A stretch of DNA of 52,413 nt from an uncultured Dorea sp. (GTDB lineage: Bacteria; Bacillota; Clostridia; Lachnospirales; Lachnospiraceae): positions 1 through 52,413 of the forward strand of contig CAMBRQ010000015.1 in assembly GCA_945870325.1 (NCBI GenBank). Reading direction: 5' to 3'. The position numbers and the translations under genes were made by a program. Positions 9,382 to 17,948 of the stretch are shown here, piece by piece; positions within the stretch are counted from its first letter, which is position 1; every line of letters starts with the position of its first letter. Under the pieces are notes generated by a model. The model saw nothing but the letters and a program-made list of their open reading frames with translations, had not been told where the DNA came from and did not search any database.

Positions 9382-10357
9382 AGATGTGGTAGGCCACAAA
9401 GACATTATTAATTATATCAGAAATGCAGTAAGGGAAGATCAGGTATCTCACGCTTATATACTGAATGGAGACCGGGGAGCAGGGAAGAAACTGCTGGCGA
9501 ATCTTTTTGCAACGACACTGCTGTGTGAGAAGGGCGGACCGAATCCTTGTAATGAATGTCATTCCTGCAAGCAGGCAGAGAGCGGCAATCATCCGGATAT
9601 CATTAGAGTGACACATGAGAAGCCGAATTCTATCGGTGTAGATGATATTCGTGAACAAGTGAATAACACGATTATGATAAAGCCTTACCAGGGACCATAT
9701 AAGATCTATATTATTGATCATGCAGACCTGATGACGCCGCAGGCGCAGAATGCGCTTCTGAAGACGATTGAGGAGCCGCCGGCATATGCAGTGATCATGC
9801 TGCTTACCGAGAATGCACAGGTGCTGCTTCCAACGATTAATTCCAGGTGTGTTATGCTGAAACTGCGTTACATCAAGGATACTTTGATCAAGAAATATCT
9901 GATGGAGACGATGGAAATCCCGGATTATAAAGCAGATGTGTGTACTGCATTTGCCCAGGGCAATATGGGGCGCGCGATCATGCTGGCGAATTCCGAGCAT
10001 TTTAACGAGATCCGCGAAGAGGCGGTTCAGTTGTTAAAATACATCCATGAGATGGAATTAAGCGAGATTGTGCAGGCTGTGAATAAGATTACAGTCTATA
10101 AATTAGAAATCACAGATTATCTGGATATTATTATGATATGGTATCGGGATGTCTTGTTATATAAAGCAACAAAAGATATTGATAAGGTCGTATTCAAAGA
10201 CCAGATTAGTTATATTAAGGAACAGGCAAAGAAGAGTTCTTATGAAGGAGTTGAGCAGATCTTAAAGAGCCTTGAGACAGCGAAAGCAAGACTGAAGGCG
10301 AATGTTAACTTCGATCTGGTAATGGAACTTTTGTTCCTGACGATAAAGGAGAATTAA
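9368..10357 (+). CDS. holB: DNA polymerase III subunit delta'
   Basis: This is the delta-prime subunit of the clamp loader that places the beta clamp on DNA. The 329-residue protein has the clamp-loader AAA fold: GDRGAGKK at 34-41, a four-cysteine zinc module (Cys53, 61, 64, 67), and MTPQAQNALLKTIEEPP in the Walker B/sensor region. The P-loop lacks the Ser/Thr after Lys, consistent with a delta' subunit that need not hydrolyse ATP. The start overlaps the kinase-like gene by 14 bases and follows AGGGGAAA. It is translationally coupled within the yaaO-like to yabB-like operon. Confidence 0.93.
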   Translation: MGSFKDVVGHKDIINYIRNAVREDQVSHAYILNGDRGAGKKLLANLFATTLLCEKGGPNPCNECHSCKQAESGNHPDIIRVTHEKPNSIGVDDIREQVNNTIMIKPYQGPYKIYIIDHADLMTPQAQNALLKTIEEPPAYAVIMLLTENAQVLLPTINSRCVMLKLRYIKDTLIKKYLMETMEIPDYKADVCTAFAQGNMGRAIMLANSEHFNEIREEAVQLLKYIHEMELSEIVQAVNKITVYKLEITDYLDIIMIWYRDVLLYKATKDIDKVVFKDQISYIKEQAKKSSYEGVEQILKSLETAKARLKANVNFDLVMELLFLTIKEN

Positions 10358-10361
10358 CAGT

Positions 10362-11273
10362 ATGACAAAAGTTATTGGAGTAAGATTCCGTCCGGCGGGC
10401 AAGATCTATTTCTTCGCGCCGGGGAAATACAATATTAAGGCGGGGGACAAAGTAATCGTCGAGACGGCTCGGGGCGTTGAATTCGGTTCGGTCGTTACGG
10501 GTCAGAGAGAAGTCGAAGATGATAAGATTACCCAGCCTTTGAAACCGGTCATCCGGATCGCGACTCAGGATGATATCCGTAAAGAGGAGAAGAACCGGGA
10601 GAAAGAGAAAGAAGCGTTTGGAATCTGTCTTGAGAAGATTCGCAAGCATGGGCTTGAGATGAAACTGATCGATGCAGAGTATACATTTGACAATAATAAG
10701 GTGCTCTTTTACTTTACTGCGGATGGAAGAATTGATTTCCGTGAGTTGGTAAAAGATCTGGCAAGCGTGTTCCGTACCAGGATTGAACTTCGTCAGATTG
10801 GTGTAAGAGACGAGACGAAGATCCGGGGAGGAATCGGCATCTGCGGGCGTCCGCTGTGCTGTCATACGTACCTGACGGAATTCGCGCCGGTATCCATTAA
10901 GATGGCGAAAGAACAGAATCTGTCCTTGAATCCGTCTAAGATATCGGGTGTGTGTGGAAGACTGATGTGCTGCCTGACGAATGAAGAAGAGACTTACGAG
11001 GAACTTAACAGTCACCTGCCATCTAATGGGGATCATGTAACAACACCGGAAGGACTGAAAGGTGATGTGCAGTCTGTGAATGTGTTGCGTCAGCTTGTGA
11101 AAGTAATTGTGACTCTGGATAACGATGAGAAGGAGATCCGGGAATATAAAGCTGGTGAACTTAAGTTTAAGCCAAGACGTAAGAAGAAGGATATGAAGTT
11201 GTCCAAAGAAGAGATGGCACAGTTGAAGGCATTGGAAGAGAAGAATGGGGCGTCTAAGTTAGATGATGAATAA
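10362..11273 (+). CDS. ricT: PSP1-domain protein RicT/YaaT
   Basis: RicT is part of the Y-complex (with RicA/YmcA and RicF/YlbF) that in Bacillus guides RNase Y mRNA maturation and affects sporulation and biofilm formation. The 303-residue protein shows the PSP1 domain and the diagnostic cysteine clusters CGRPLCC (Cys161, 166, 167) and CGRLMCC (Cys198, 203, 204) that bind iron-sulfur clusters in the complex. The start lies five bases past the holB stop, with AAGGAG inside the end of holB. The Lys-rich C-terminus from about 265 onward looks disordered. Confidence 0.93.
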   Translation: MTKVIGVRFRPAGKIYFFAPGKYNIKAGDKVIVETARGVEFGSVVTGQREVEDDKITQPLKPVIRIATQDDIRKEEKNREKEKEAFGICLEKIRKHGLEMKLIDAEYTFDNNKVLFYFTADGRIDFRELVKDLASVFRTRIELRQIGVRDETKIRGGIGICGRPLCCHTYLTEFAPVSIKMAKEQNLSLNPSKISGVCGRLMCCLTNEEETYEELNSHLPSNGDHVTTPEGLKGDVQSVNVLRQLVKVIVTLDNDEKEIREYKAGELKFKPRRKKKDMKLSKEEMAQLKALEEKNGASKLDDE

Positions 11274-12030
11274 TATGAGTGGAACATTCTTAAAACCCGG
11301 GGAACGTTTGGATGATCTTCAGATAAAAGGTTACGAAATTATACAAAGTCCCGGGAGGTTCTGTTTTGGGATGGATGCAGTCCTTCTGTCATCTTATGCG
11401 AAGGTGAAGAAGAACGAGAAGGCATTGGATCTTGGGACGGGGACTGGAATTCTCCCGATTCTTCTGGAAGCAAAGAATGAAGGTTTGCATTATACCGGGC
11501 TTGAGATCCAGGAAGAAAGCGCCGATATGGCAAGAAGAAGCGTTGCATATAACAGACTTCAGGAAAAGATAGAGATTATAACAGGAGATATCAAAGAGGC
11601 AGCAGGAATATTCGGTGCTGCCTCTTTTGAGGTAATTACGACGAATCCACCGTATATGATTGGTGAGCATGGGCTTAAGAATGACAATGAGGCACTGTAT
11701 ATCGCACGGCATGAAGCGTTGTGCACGCTGGATGATATCCTGCGGGAAAGTTCCAGGTTACTGAAGCCAAAAGGGCGACTCTATATGGTTCACAGGCCAT
11801 TTCGTCTGCCAGAGATACTGGCGAAGATGATGGAATACCGGATTGAGCCCAAGAGGATGCGACTGGTGTATCCTTATGTGGACAAGGAGCCGAACATGGT
11901 GCTGATTGAAGGGCTGCGAGGCGGGAAACCCAGAATGACGGTTGAGCCGCCGCTGATTGTGTATCAGAAGAACGGAGAATATACAGAGGAATTGGTAAGA
12001 ATCTATGAAATGCAACCAGATACAAACTGA
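11263..12030 (+). CDS. trmN6: tRNA1(Val) (adenine-N6)-methyltransferase family protein (YabB/TrmN6)
   Basis: This is a class I SAM-dependent methyltransferase expected to modify adenine in tRNA. Motif I is LDLGTGTGILPILL near residue 54, and the N6-adenine motif NPPY is in TTNPPYMIG. FCFGMDAVLLSSY just before motif I is typical of the YabB group. The 255-residue length fits. The start overlaps ricT by 11 bases. ATGs at 11263, 11266 and 11275 are all possible; I keep the first. It closes the yaaO-like operon in the same order as in Bacillus (holB, yaaT, yabB). Confidence 0.9.
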   Translation: MMNNMSGTFLKPGERLDDLQIKGYEIIQSPGRFCFGMDAVLLSSYAKVKKNEKALDLGTGTGILPILLEAKNEGLHYTGLEIQEESADMARRSVAYNRLQEKIEIITGDIKEAAGIFGAASFEVITTNPPYMIGEHGLKNDNEALYIARHEALCTLDDILRESSRLLKPKGRLYMVHRPFRLPEILAKMMEYRIEPKRMRLVYPYVDKEPNMVLIEGLRGGKPRMTVEPPLIVYQKNGEYTEELVRIYEMQPDTN

Positions 12031-12150
12031 ATGACAGGATAGTGTCGGATAGTATATAGTGTAATATATCTCCATATACGTGTAAATAGAATATTTTGGT
12101 GTGATAGTGCTTATGATAGTAGTATAAAAGATGTCGTAAGGAGTATAGAA

Positions 12151-12321
12151 ATGGACGGACAGAATAATGGCATGAAGCAGCAAGAAGATTCGTATGATCG
12201 ATGTGTCGTGTGTGGGGAATATACGGATATGCAGAAGGACTGGACCTTGGAAATGAGGGAGCATTATGTGGAAGGGGCAGGACAATTGTGTGGAAAATGT
12301 TATCGGGAATTATATAAATAA
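12151..12321 (+). CDS. zinc-ribbon microprotein with two CxxC motifs
   Basis: This is a 56-residue protein starting MDGQNNGMKQQ. Two pairs of cysteines, CVVC at 18-21 and CGKC at 47-50, are spaced as in a treble-clef or zinc-ribbon fold. The end is basic and aromatic (CYRELYK). AAGGAG lies about eight bases before the ATG. It follows trmN6 by 120 bases and precedes glmS, all on the same strand. No family is recognised. Small proteins of this design usually bind nucleic acid or a protein partner, which is inference. Confidence 0.75.
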   Translation: MDGQNNGMKQQEDSYDRCVVCGEYTDMQKDWTLEMREHYVEGAGQLCGKCYRELYK

Positions 12322-12484
12322 GGATAATAAAGTAAGTGAAGAGGGAGTCGGCCATTTCCATAGCGACTCCTTCCTACCAGTCAATTTCCTGTTCCATCAA
12401 CATGAATCATTCTATCCATTTACTCCGCCAAAACAGCGTTTACAAATACTACTGTCGATGAAGGAATATCTTTGATTTTGGTAC

Positions 12485-12508
12485 AAACAGAAAAAGATCT
12501 GTTTTTTT
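12485..12508 (+). terminator. intrinsic terminator upstream of glmS
   Basis: AAACAGA pairs with TCTGTTT across a six-base loop and runs into a T tract. It is AU-rich and moderate in strength. It would end transcription from the microprotein gene before the glmS promoter. Nothing else convincing is seen in the 12322-12484 gap apart from a 7-bp inverted repeat without a T tract. Confidence 0.5.
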
Positions 12509-12553
12509 CTCATGTAATTTAGTTTAAATAAAAATATTGTTTATCTAGCCATC

Positions 12554-12571
12554 GTACCAATGATTTGGTAC
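12554..12571. promoter_or_regulatory. operator-like dyad upstream of glmS
   Basis: GTACCA and TGGTAC form a perfect 6-bp inverted repeat with a six-base centre. A further half-site, TTTTGGTACAAA, lies about 90 bases upstream at the end of the preceding gap. The dyad lies just before the best -10 element for glmS, a usual place for a repressor site. The regulator is unknown. Confidence 0.4.
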
Positions 12572-12590
12572 AATAAAAACCTAGAGAAAA

Positions 12591-12596
12591 TATAAT
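12591..12596 (+). promoter_or_regulatory. -10 element of the glmS promoter
   Basis: A perfect TATAAT lies 34 bases before the glmS start. No good -35 is at the standard distance; TTGGTA of the dyad is 20 bases upstream. The gap from 12597 to the start is short and contains no glmS ribozyme-like structure. Confidence 0.4.
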
Positions 12597-12630
12597 AGAA
12601 AGACAATACCATAGAAAGGTAAAAGATCAT

Positions 12631-14487
12631 ATGTGTGGAATAGTAGGATTTACAAGCAACAATATCAATGTGGCCCCCATCCTTCTAGACGGTCTCTCCA
12701 AGTTAGAGTACCGTGGCTATGACTCCGCAGGCATCGCCGTACGGGATGGAAGTTCTGAGCCAAAGATTGTAAAAGCGAAAGGCAGGCTAAGGCTCCTGTC
12801 TGAGAAGACGAACGGCGGCGCGGCAGTACCCGGCACCTGCGGTATTGGACATACACGCTGGGCTACCCACGGAGAGCCAAGCGAGACGAATGCCCATCCG
12901 CATTGCACGGATGATGGGAACGTAGTTGGTGTCCATAACGGCATCATCGAGAATTATGTAGAACTGAAGGAGAAATTAACTCGAAAGGGATATACTTTTT
13001 ATAGCCAGACAGATACGGAAGTAGCGATCAAAATGGTCGATTATTATTACAAAAAGTATAATATGGGACCAATCGATGCCATTGCAAAGACTATGGTAAG
13101 AGTTCGTGGCTCCTATGCGCTGGCTGTTATGTTTAAGGAATATCCGGGCGAGATATATGTGGCAAGGAAGGATAGTCCGATGATTATCGGCGTAGAAGAA
13201 GACGAGACATATGTTGCGTCTGATGTTCCGGCTGTTTTGAAATATACCAGACAGGTTTACTATATTGGCAATTTAGAGATGGCAAAGTTGTCTCCGGGTA
13301 ATGCCGTGTTCTATAATCTGGATGGAGATGAGATAGAGAAGGAACTTGTGGAGATCAAATGGGATGCAGAAGCGGCTGAAAAGGGCGGATATGAGCATTT
13401 CATGATGAAAGAGATCCATGAACAGCCAAAGGCAGTCAAAGATACGATCAATTCTGTGGTAACCGTAGATGAATCATCAGGTGCGCAGATTGATCTGTCT
13501 TCAGTCGGGCTTACAGAAGAGGAGATACGTTCTATCTCTAATATCTATATCGTAGCCTGTGGCTCGGCATATCACGTGGGAGTGGCTGCCCAGTATGTCA
13601 TCGAAGATCTGGTGAAGGTTCCGGTGCGAGTAGAACTGGCATCCGAGTTCCGTTACAGAAAACCGCTTTTGGATAAGAATGGCCTTGTGATCATTATAAG
13701 TCAGTCCGGAGAGACCGCAGATAGCCTGGCTGCGCTGCGTGAAGCAAAAGCAAAGGGCATCCGGACGCTTGCAATCGTGAATGTGATAGGCTCTTCTATC
13801 GCGCGGGAAGCGGATAATGTCTTCTATACTTTAGCTGGACCGGAGATTGCGGTGGCAACAACCAAAGCGTACAGTACTCAGTTGGTCGCGTCCTATCTGC
13901 TGGCGATTCAGTTTGCGTATGTACGCGGAGAACTGAATATGGACAAATATAGAGAACTGATTACGGAATTACAGACCATTCCGGATAAGATCAGCAGGGT
14001 TCTGGAAGATAAAGAACGGATTCAGTGGTTTGCAAGCAAATTCTCCAATGCTAAGGATGTGTTCTTTATCGGACGCGGCATTGATTATGCAATCTGCCTG
14101 GAAGGTAGCCTTAAGATGAAAGAAATCTCTTATATACATAGTGAGGCATATGCTGCAGGCGAGTTGAAGCACGGGACGATTAGTCTGATTGAAGATGGAA
14201 CGTTGGTAATCGGAGTGATGACGCAGAGCGAATTATATGAGAAGACGGTGAGCAATCTGGTCGAGGTTAAGAGCCGCGGAGCGTATCTTATGGGATTGGC
14301 TCCATATGGCAAATACGAGATTGAGGACACGGCTGATTTTGTAACGTATGTTCCAAGAACAGATGAGCATTTTACGCCAAGCCTGGCAGTGATTCCATTA
14401 CAGTTGATGGGATATTATATCAGTGTGGCAAGAGGATTGGATGTAGATAAGCCGAGGAATCTGGCGAAGAGCGTTACTGTAGAATAA
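12631..14487 (+). CDS. glmS: glutamine--fructose-6-phosphate aminotransferase
   Basis: GlmS makes glucosamine-6-phosphate from fructose-6-phosphate and glutamine, the entry step to UDP-GlcNAc for peptidoglycan. The 618 residues hold an N-terminal type II glutamine amidotransferase domain that opens MCGIVGFTS with Cys2 as the nucleophile after Met removal, and GIGHTRWATHG. Two SIS domains follow (IVACGSAYHVG, ISQSGETADSL, FFIGRGIDYAI, SEAYAAGELKHG). The C-terminus ends in KSVTVE as in active enzymes. AGAAAGG precedes the start. Control appears to be transcriptional, as I see no glmS ribozyme in the leader. Confidence 0.97.
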   Translation: MCGIVGFTSNNINVAPILLDGLSKLEYRGYDSAGIAVRDGSSEPKIVKAKGRLRLLSEKTNGGAAVPGTCGIGHTRWATHGEPSETNAHPHCTDDGNVVGVHNGIIENYVELKEKLTRKGYTFYSQTDTEVAIKMVDYYYKKYNMGPIDAIAKTMVRVRGSYALAVMFKEYPGEIYVARKDSPMIIGVEEDETYVASDVPAVLKYTRQVYYIGNLEMAKLSPGNAVFYNLDGDEIEKELVEIKWDAEAAEKGGYEHFMMKEIHEQPKAVKDTINSVVTVDESSGAQIDLSSVGLTEEEIRSISNIYIVACGSAYHVGVAAQYVIEDLVKVPVRVELASEFRYRKPLLDKNGLVIIISQSGETADSLAALREAKAKGIRTLAIVNVIGSSIAREADNVFYTLAGPEIAVATTKAYSTQLVASYLLAIQFAYVRGELNMDKYRELITELQTIPDKISRVLEDKERIQWFASKFSNAKDVFFIGRGIDYAICLEGSLKMKEISYIHSEAYAAGELKHGTISLIEDGTLVIGVMTQSELYEKTVSNLVEVKSRGAYLMGLAPYGKYEIEDTADFVTYVPRTDEHFTPSLAVIPLQLMGYYISVARGLDVDKPRNLAKSVTVE

Positions 14488-14547
14488 GAAGTTAGAGTTG
14501 TTAATGGATTTTAACAGATGAATTAATGAAGATAAGAGGGAAACGCC

Positions 14548-15384
14548 ATGCCAGGAACACTATACCTATGCGCAACGCCCATCGGCAACCTAGAAGATAT
14601 GACCTTGCGCTGTATCAGAATATTAAAAGAAGTGGATATCATCGCGGCAGAAGACACCCGCAACAGTATCAAACTCCTGAACCACTTCGAGATCAAGACG
14701 CCCATGACCAGTTATCACGAATATAATAAGATAGAAAAGGGACATAAGTTAGTGGAGCGCCTCCGAAATGGAGAGAATATCGCGCTAATTACCGATGCTG
14801 GTACGCCGGGAATCTCCGATCCGGGAGAAGAGTTGGTGAAGATGTGCCAGGAGGCGAACGTCCCGGTAACAGCGGTTCCGGGGGCATCAGCCTGTGTCAC
14901 AGCGCTTACGATATCAGGGCTTCCGACGAGACGTTTTGCATTCGAAGCATTTCTTCCAACGGATAAGAAAGAGCGGCTGGCGATTCTTGAAGAGATGAAG
15001 GAAGAGACAAGAACCATGGTGGTCTATGAAGCACCGCACAGACTGGTAAGAACTCTGAAAGTGTTAGGTGAGACGCTGGGCAACCGCCGGATCAGTATCT
15101 GCCGGGAACTGACCAAGAAGCATGAGACCGTATTTGCCACTACAATAGAAGAAGCGCTTGATTATTATGAGAAGCAGGAGCCAAAGGGCGAATGCGTAAT
15201 GGTAATTGAAGGAAAGAGCCGGGAGGAGATTCGTGCCGAGGAGAAGGCTCATTGGGAAGAATTGAGTATTGAGGAGCACATGGCACACTATCTGAATAAC
15301 GGCATGGAGAAGAAAGAAGCCATGAAGCAGGTGGCGAAGGACAGAGGCGTCAGCAAGCGGGATATTTACCAGGCGCTGCTATAA
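14548..15384 (+). CDS. rsmI: 16S rRNA (cytidine1402-2'-O)-methyltransferase
   Basis: RsmI 2'-O-methylates C1402 of 16S rRNA in the decoding centre. The 278-residue protein has the tetrapyrrole-methylase fold signatures: LYLCATPIGNLEDMTLR at the start, AEDTRNSIKLLNHF, ITDAGTPGISDPGE, and a C-terminal helical extension. The start is the ATG with GAGGGAAA upstream; it lies 60 bases after glmS on the same strand. In Bacillus rsmI (yabC) also lies in the yaaO-yabB neighbourhood, so here glmS and the microprotein are inserted into a conserved cluster. Confidence 0.95.
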   Translation: MPGTLYLCATPIGNLEDMTLRCIRILKEVDIIAAEDTRNSIKLLNHFEIKTPMTSYHEYNKIEKGHKLVERLRNGENIALITDAGTPGISDPGEELVKMCQEANVPVTAVPGASACVTALTISGLPTRRFAFEAFLPTDKKERLAILEEMKEETRTMVVYEAPHRLVRTLKVLGETLGNRRISICRELTKKHETVFATTIEEALDYYEKQEPKGECVMVIEGKSREEIRAEEKAHWEELSIEEHMAHYLNNGMEKKEAMKQVAKDRGVSKRDIYQALL

Positions 15385-15491
15385 AATGTATCAGATCGGG
15401 AGCCTTGGTCAACTTGTATAGAAAATTGCAAAAAGATTGTTCAACTTGGGCATAGCAGAAATCACGCTTTTTTTATATACTTTTAAACAGA

Positions 15492-15505
15492 ACGAAACGG
15501 TATCA
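15492..15505 (+). promoter_or_regulatory. possible catabolite-responsive (cre-like) site
   Basis: ACGAAACGGTATCA matches the cre consensus TGWAANCGNTNWCA at 11 of 14 positions; the three mismatches are all at the left end. It lies just upstream of a TATAAT and of the sugar-transport ATPase gene, where CcpA control would make sense. Weak by sequence alone. Confidence 0.25.
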
Positions 15506-15543
15506 CAGATACAACATTATAATATTATTGGAGGAAAAGCAAA

Positions 15544-16656
15544 ATGGCAAGTTTATCATTAAGACACATTAACAAAAAATATCCAAATGGATTTGAAGCC
15601 GTAAAAGATTTCAACCTTGAGATTGAAGATAAAGAATTTATCATCTTCGTAGGACCTTCAGGATGTGGTAAATCTACAACACTTCGTATGGTAGCTGGTC
15701 TGGAAGACATCTCTTCCGGTGAATTATATATCGGTGACAAACTGGTTAACGACGTAGAGCCTAAGGACAGAGATATCGCGATGGTATTCCAGAACTACGC
15801 TCTGTATCCACATATGACAGTATATGATAACATGGCATTCGGTCTTAAGTTAAGAAAAGTACCGAAGGATGAGATCGACAAGATGGTTCGTGAAGCAGCT
15901 AGAATCCTTGACCTGGAAGCTCTGTTAGATCGTAAGCCAAAGGCTTTATCAGGTGGTCAGAGACAGCGTGTTGCTATGGGACGTGCAATCGTTCGTAGCC
16001 CTAAGGTATTCCTTATGGATGAGCCTCTTTCTAACTTGGATGCAAAACTTCGTGGACAGATGCGTGTTGAGATCTCCAGATTACATCAGAGATTAGGTAC
16101 AACAATCATCTACGTAACACATGACCAGACAGAGGCTATGACACTTGGTACAAGAATCGTAGTTATGAACGCTGGTGTTGTTCAGCAGGTAGATACTCCA
16201 CAGACACTGTACGATCACCCATGCAACCTGTTCGTAGCAGGATTTATCGGATCTCCACAGATGAACTTTGTTGATGCAACATGTAAGGTAAAAGGCAATG
16301 ATGTATACCTTGTAGCTGGTCCTTCAGAGATTAAACTTGCTGCTGATAAGGCTAAGAAGTTAATTGAGGGTGGATATGATGGAAAGACAGTTGTTCTTGG
16401 TATCCGTCCGGAAGATGTACATGATGAGCCAGAATTCCTTGCTAAGTCTCCTGATACAGTTATCGAAGCAAAGATTCGTGTATACGAGATGCTTGGTGCA
16501 GAAGTATTCTTATACTTCGATTATGAAGGCGCTAGTATGACAGCAAGAGTTGAGCCTACTACAGCAGCTAGAACAGGCGACGTAGTTAAATTCGCTCTTG
16601 ATGCTAACAAGATTCACGTATTTGACAAAGAGACAGAGCAGACAATTACAAACTAG
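15544..16656 (+). CDS. MsmX/UgpC-type sugar ABC transporter ATPase
   Basis: This is a 370-residue CUT1-type ATPase that energises sugar importers. It shows Walker A GPSGCGKST at 37-45, the signature LSGGQRQRVAMGRA near 134, Walker B VFLMDEPLSNLDA, the switch His in YVTHDQTEA, and a C-terminal TOBE/MalK-like domain after about 240. It stands alone between a long leader and a strong terminator with no permease or binding-protein genes nearby, as expected for a shared MsmX/MsmK-type ATPase that serves several importers. Codon choice (CGT, GGT, AAG-rich) differs from its neighbours and suggests high expression. GGAGG lies just before the start. Confidence 0.93.
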   Translation: MASLSLRHINKKYPNGFEAVKDFNLEIEDKEFIIFVGPSGCGKSTTLRMVAGLEDISSGELYIGDKLVNDVEPKDRDIAMVFQNYALYPHMTVYDNMAFGLKLRKVPKDEIDKMVREAARILDLEALLDRKPKALSGGQRQRVAMGRAIVRSPKVFLMDEPLSNLDAKLRGQMRVEISRLHQRLGTTIIYVTHDQTEAMTLGTRIVVMNAGVVQQVDTPQTLYDHPCNLFVAGFIGSPQMNFVDATCKVKGNDVYLVAGPSEIKLAADKAKKLIEGGYDGKTVVLGIRPEDVHDEPEFLAKSPDTVIEAKIRVYEMLGAEVFLYFDYEGASMTARVEPTTAARTGDVVKFALDANKIHVFDKETEQTITN

Positions 16657-16688
16657 TATTTGTTTAAAAACAGATAATGATAACAAAG

Positions 16689-16719
16689 AGGTCAGACACT
16701 TTCGGGTGCCTGGCCTTTT
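16689..16719 (+). terminator. intrinsic terminator after the sugar ATPase gene
   Basis: AGGTCAGACAC pairs with GTGCCTGGCCT around the loop TTTCGG, with one mismatch and one G-U, and is followed by TTTTA. It isolates the ATPase gene as a single-gene transcript. Confidence 0.85.
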
Positions 16720-16778
16720 ATATATTATGCCGGAAAGAGAGTTTTTGGTATTTGCTTTTGCATTTCATGGATCAGACG

Positions 16779-16807
16779 TGGAAAATCAACAGATTATCTG
16801 ATATAAT
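16779..16807 (+). promoter_or_regulatory. promoter of the regulator/hydratase operon
   Basis: TGGAAA, a 17-base spacer and TATAAT predict a start near 16814 and a 36-base leader carrying the AGGAGG of the regulator gene. Confidence 0.45.
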
Positions 16808-16849
16808 GAAAAATGGTGTAGCATATATAACAGAACAGGAGGTTATCCA

Positions 16850-17935
16850 TTGTTATCGAATCAAATATTACATAAAGCAGTACAGGATATAAAGAGAATT
16901 ACAGGTTTGGAATGTGCCATATGGGACATGAAGGGAATCTGTCTTGTAATGACGAGTGAACGAATGGTAAGTTTAGAGTCGGCGGTTGCAGAGTTTCATG
17001 CGATATCAGAGGCTAGCCTGCAGCAGATCAAAGGAGATGTGGGAATGTTTCTCGTATATGATGACGAGGAGCCTTGTTACATCCTGGTGCTCAAAGGAGA
17101 ACTGCCGCAGATGGATATGGCAGGGAAGATGGGCGTAAGCCAGCTGGAGAATCTTTTATTTGCCTATAAGGAGAAGATGGATAAGAACCGATTTATCCAG
17201 AATCTGATTCTGGACAATCTGCTGTTAGTGGATGTATATAATCAGGCGAAGAAGATGAAGATACCGGTAGAACTTAAACGAGTGGTGTTCTTGGTTGAAT
17301 CTAAGAATGAAGGTGAGAACCTGATCCTTGAGACGCTGAAAGGACTGTATGCGACTGGTACGAGGGATTTCGTAACCGCGGTAGATGAAAAGCACGTGAT
17401 TCTTGTGAAGGCGTTGGAAAGTACGGATGACTATGGGCGTCTGAACCAGATTGCCAGAGAGTTGGTAGATACGCTGAGTATGGAAGCGATGGTAAGCGTG
17501 AGGGCTTCTTACGGAACCATTATCAATGAGTTAAAAGATGTATCCAAATCATACAAAGAAGCTGACATGGCGTTGGAGGTAGGAAGAGTCTTCTATGCAG
17601 ATAAGAATATTCTTGCTTATAACGAGTTGGGAATTGGGCGACTGATTCATCAGTTGCCGGCATCCTTGTGTGATATGTTCCTGAATGAAGTGTTCGAAGG
17701 GAATGGGGCGGATCAGTTCGAGGAAGAGGAACTGACAACGGTCTATACATTCTTCGAGAACAACCTGAATATATCCGAGACAGCAAGGCAACTGTATGTG
17801 CACCGTAATACGCTGGTGTACAGGCTGGAGAAGATTCAGAAAAGAACAGGACTGGATGTCAGAGTATTTGAAGATGCGTTAACATTTAAAATAGCTATGA
17901 TGGTAGCAGACCACATGAAATACATGGATAATTAG
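16850..17935 (+). CDS. PucR/CdaR-family transcriptional regulator
   Basis: This 361-residue regulator ends in the PucR-type helix-turn-helix ([27 protein letters not shown], about 302-328), the DNA-binding module of CdaR/PucR proteins that sense sugar diacids, purines or related small molecules. The central 130-270 region resembles the GGDEF-like middle domain of this family ([28 protein letters not shown]). The start is a TTG, chosen because AGGAGG sits seven bases upstream and no good ATG follows soon. It lies 13 bases before the hydratase gene, so the pair is an operon and the regulator probably responds to a substrate or product of the hydratase. Confidence 0.85.
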   Translation: MLSNQILHKAVQDIKRITGLECAIWDMKGICLVMTSERMVSLESAVAEFHAISEASLQQIKGDVGMFLVYDDEEPCYILVLKGELPQMDMAGKMGVSQLENLLFAYKEKMDKNRFIQNLILDNLLLVDVYNQAKKMKIPVELKRVVFLVESKNEGENLILETLKGLYATGTRDFVTAVDEKHVILVKALESTDDYGRLNQIARELVDTLSMEAMVSVRASYGTIINELKDVSKSYKEADMALEVGRVFYADKNILAYNELGIGRLIHQLPASLCDMFLNEVFEGNGADQFEEEELTTVYTFFENNLNISETARQLYVHRNTLVYRLEKIQKRTGLDVRVFEDALTFKIAMMVADHMKYMDN

Positions 17936-17948
17936 GAGGAGATCAGAC

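Noticed and set aside
12344-12370. GGAGTCG/CGACTCC inverted repeat as a terminator
   Set aside because: No T tract follows and the loop is 13 bases; a better terminator lies at 12485.
12266-12475. Open frame overlapping the zinc-ribbon microprotein
   Set aside because: Out of frame with the microprotein, no ribosome site, and reads through the inverted repeat.
15385-15480. Terminator after rsmI ending in a run of seven T residues
   Set aside because: Only a three-pair stem, or a six-pair AAAAAG/CTTTTT with a 30-base loop, precedes the T run.
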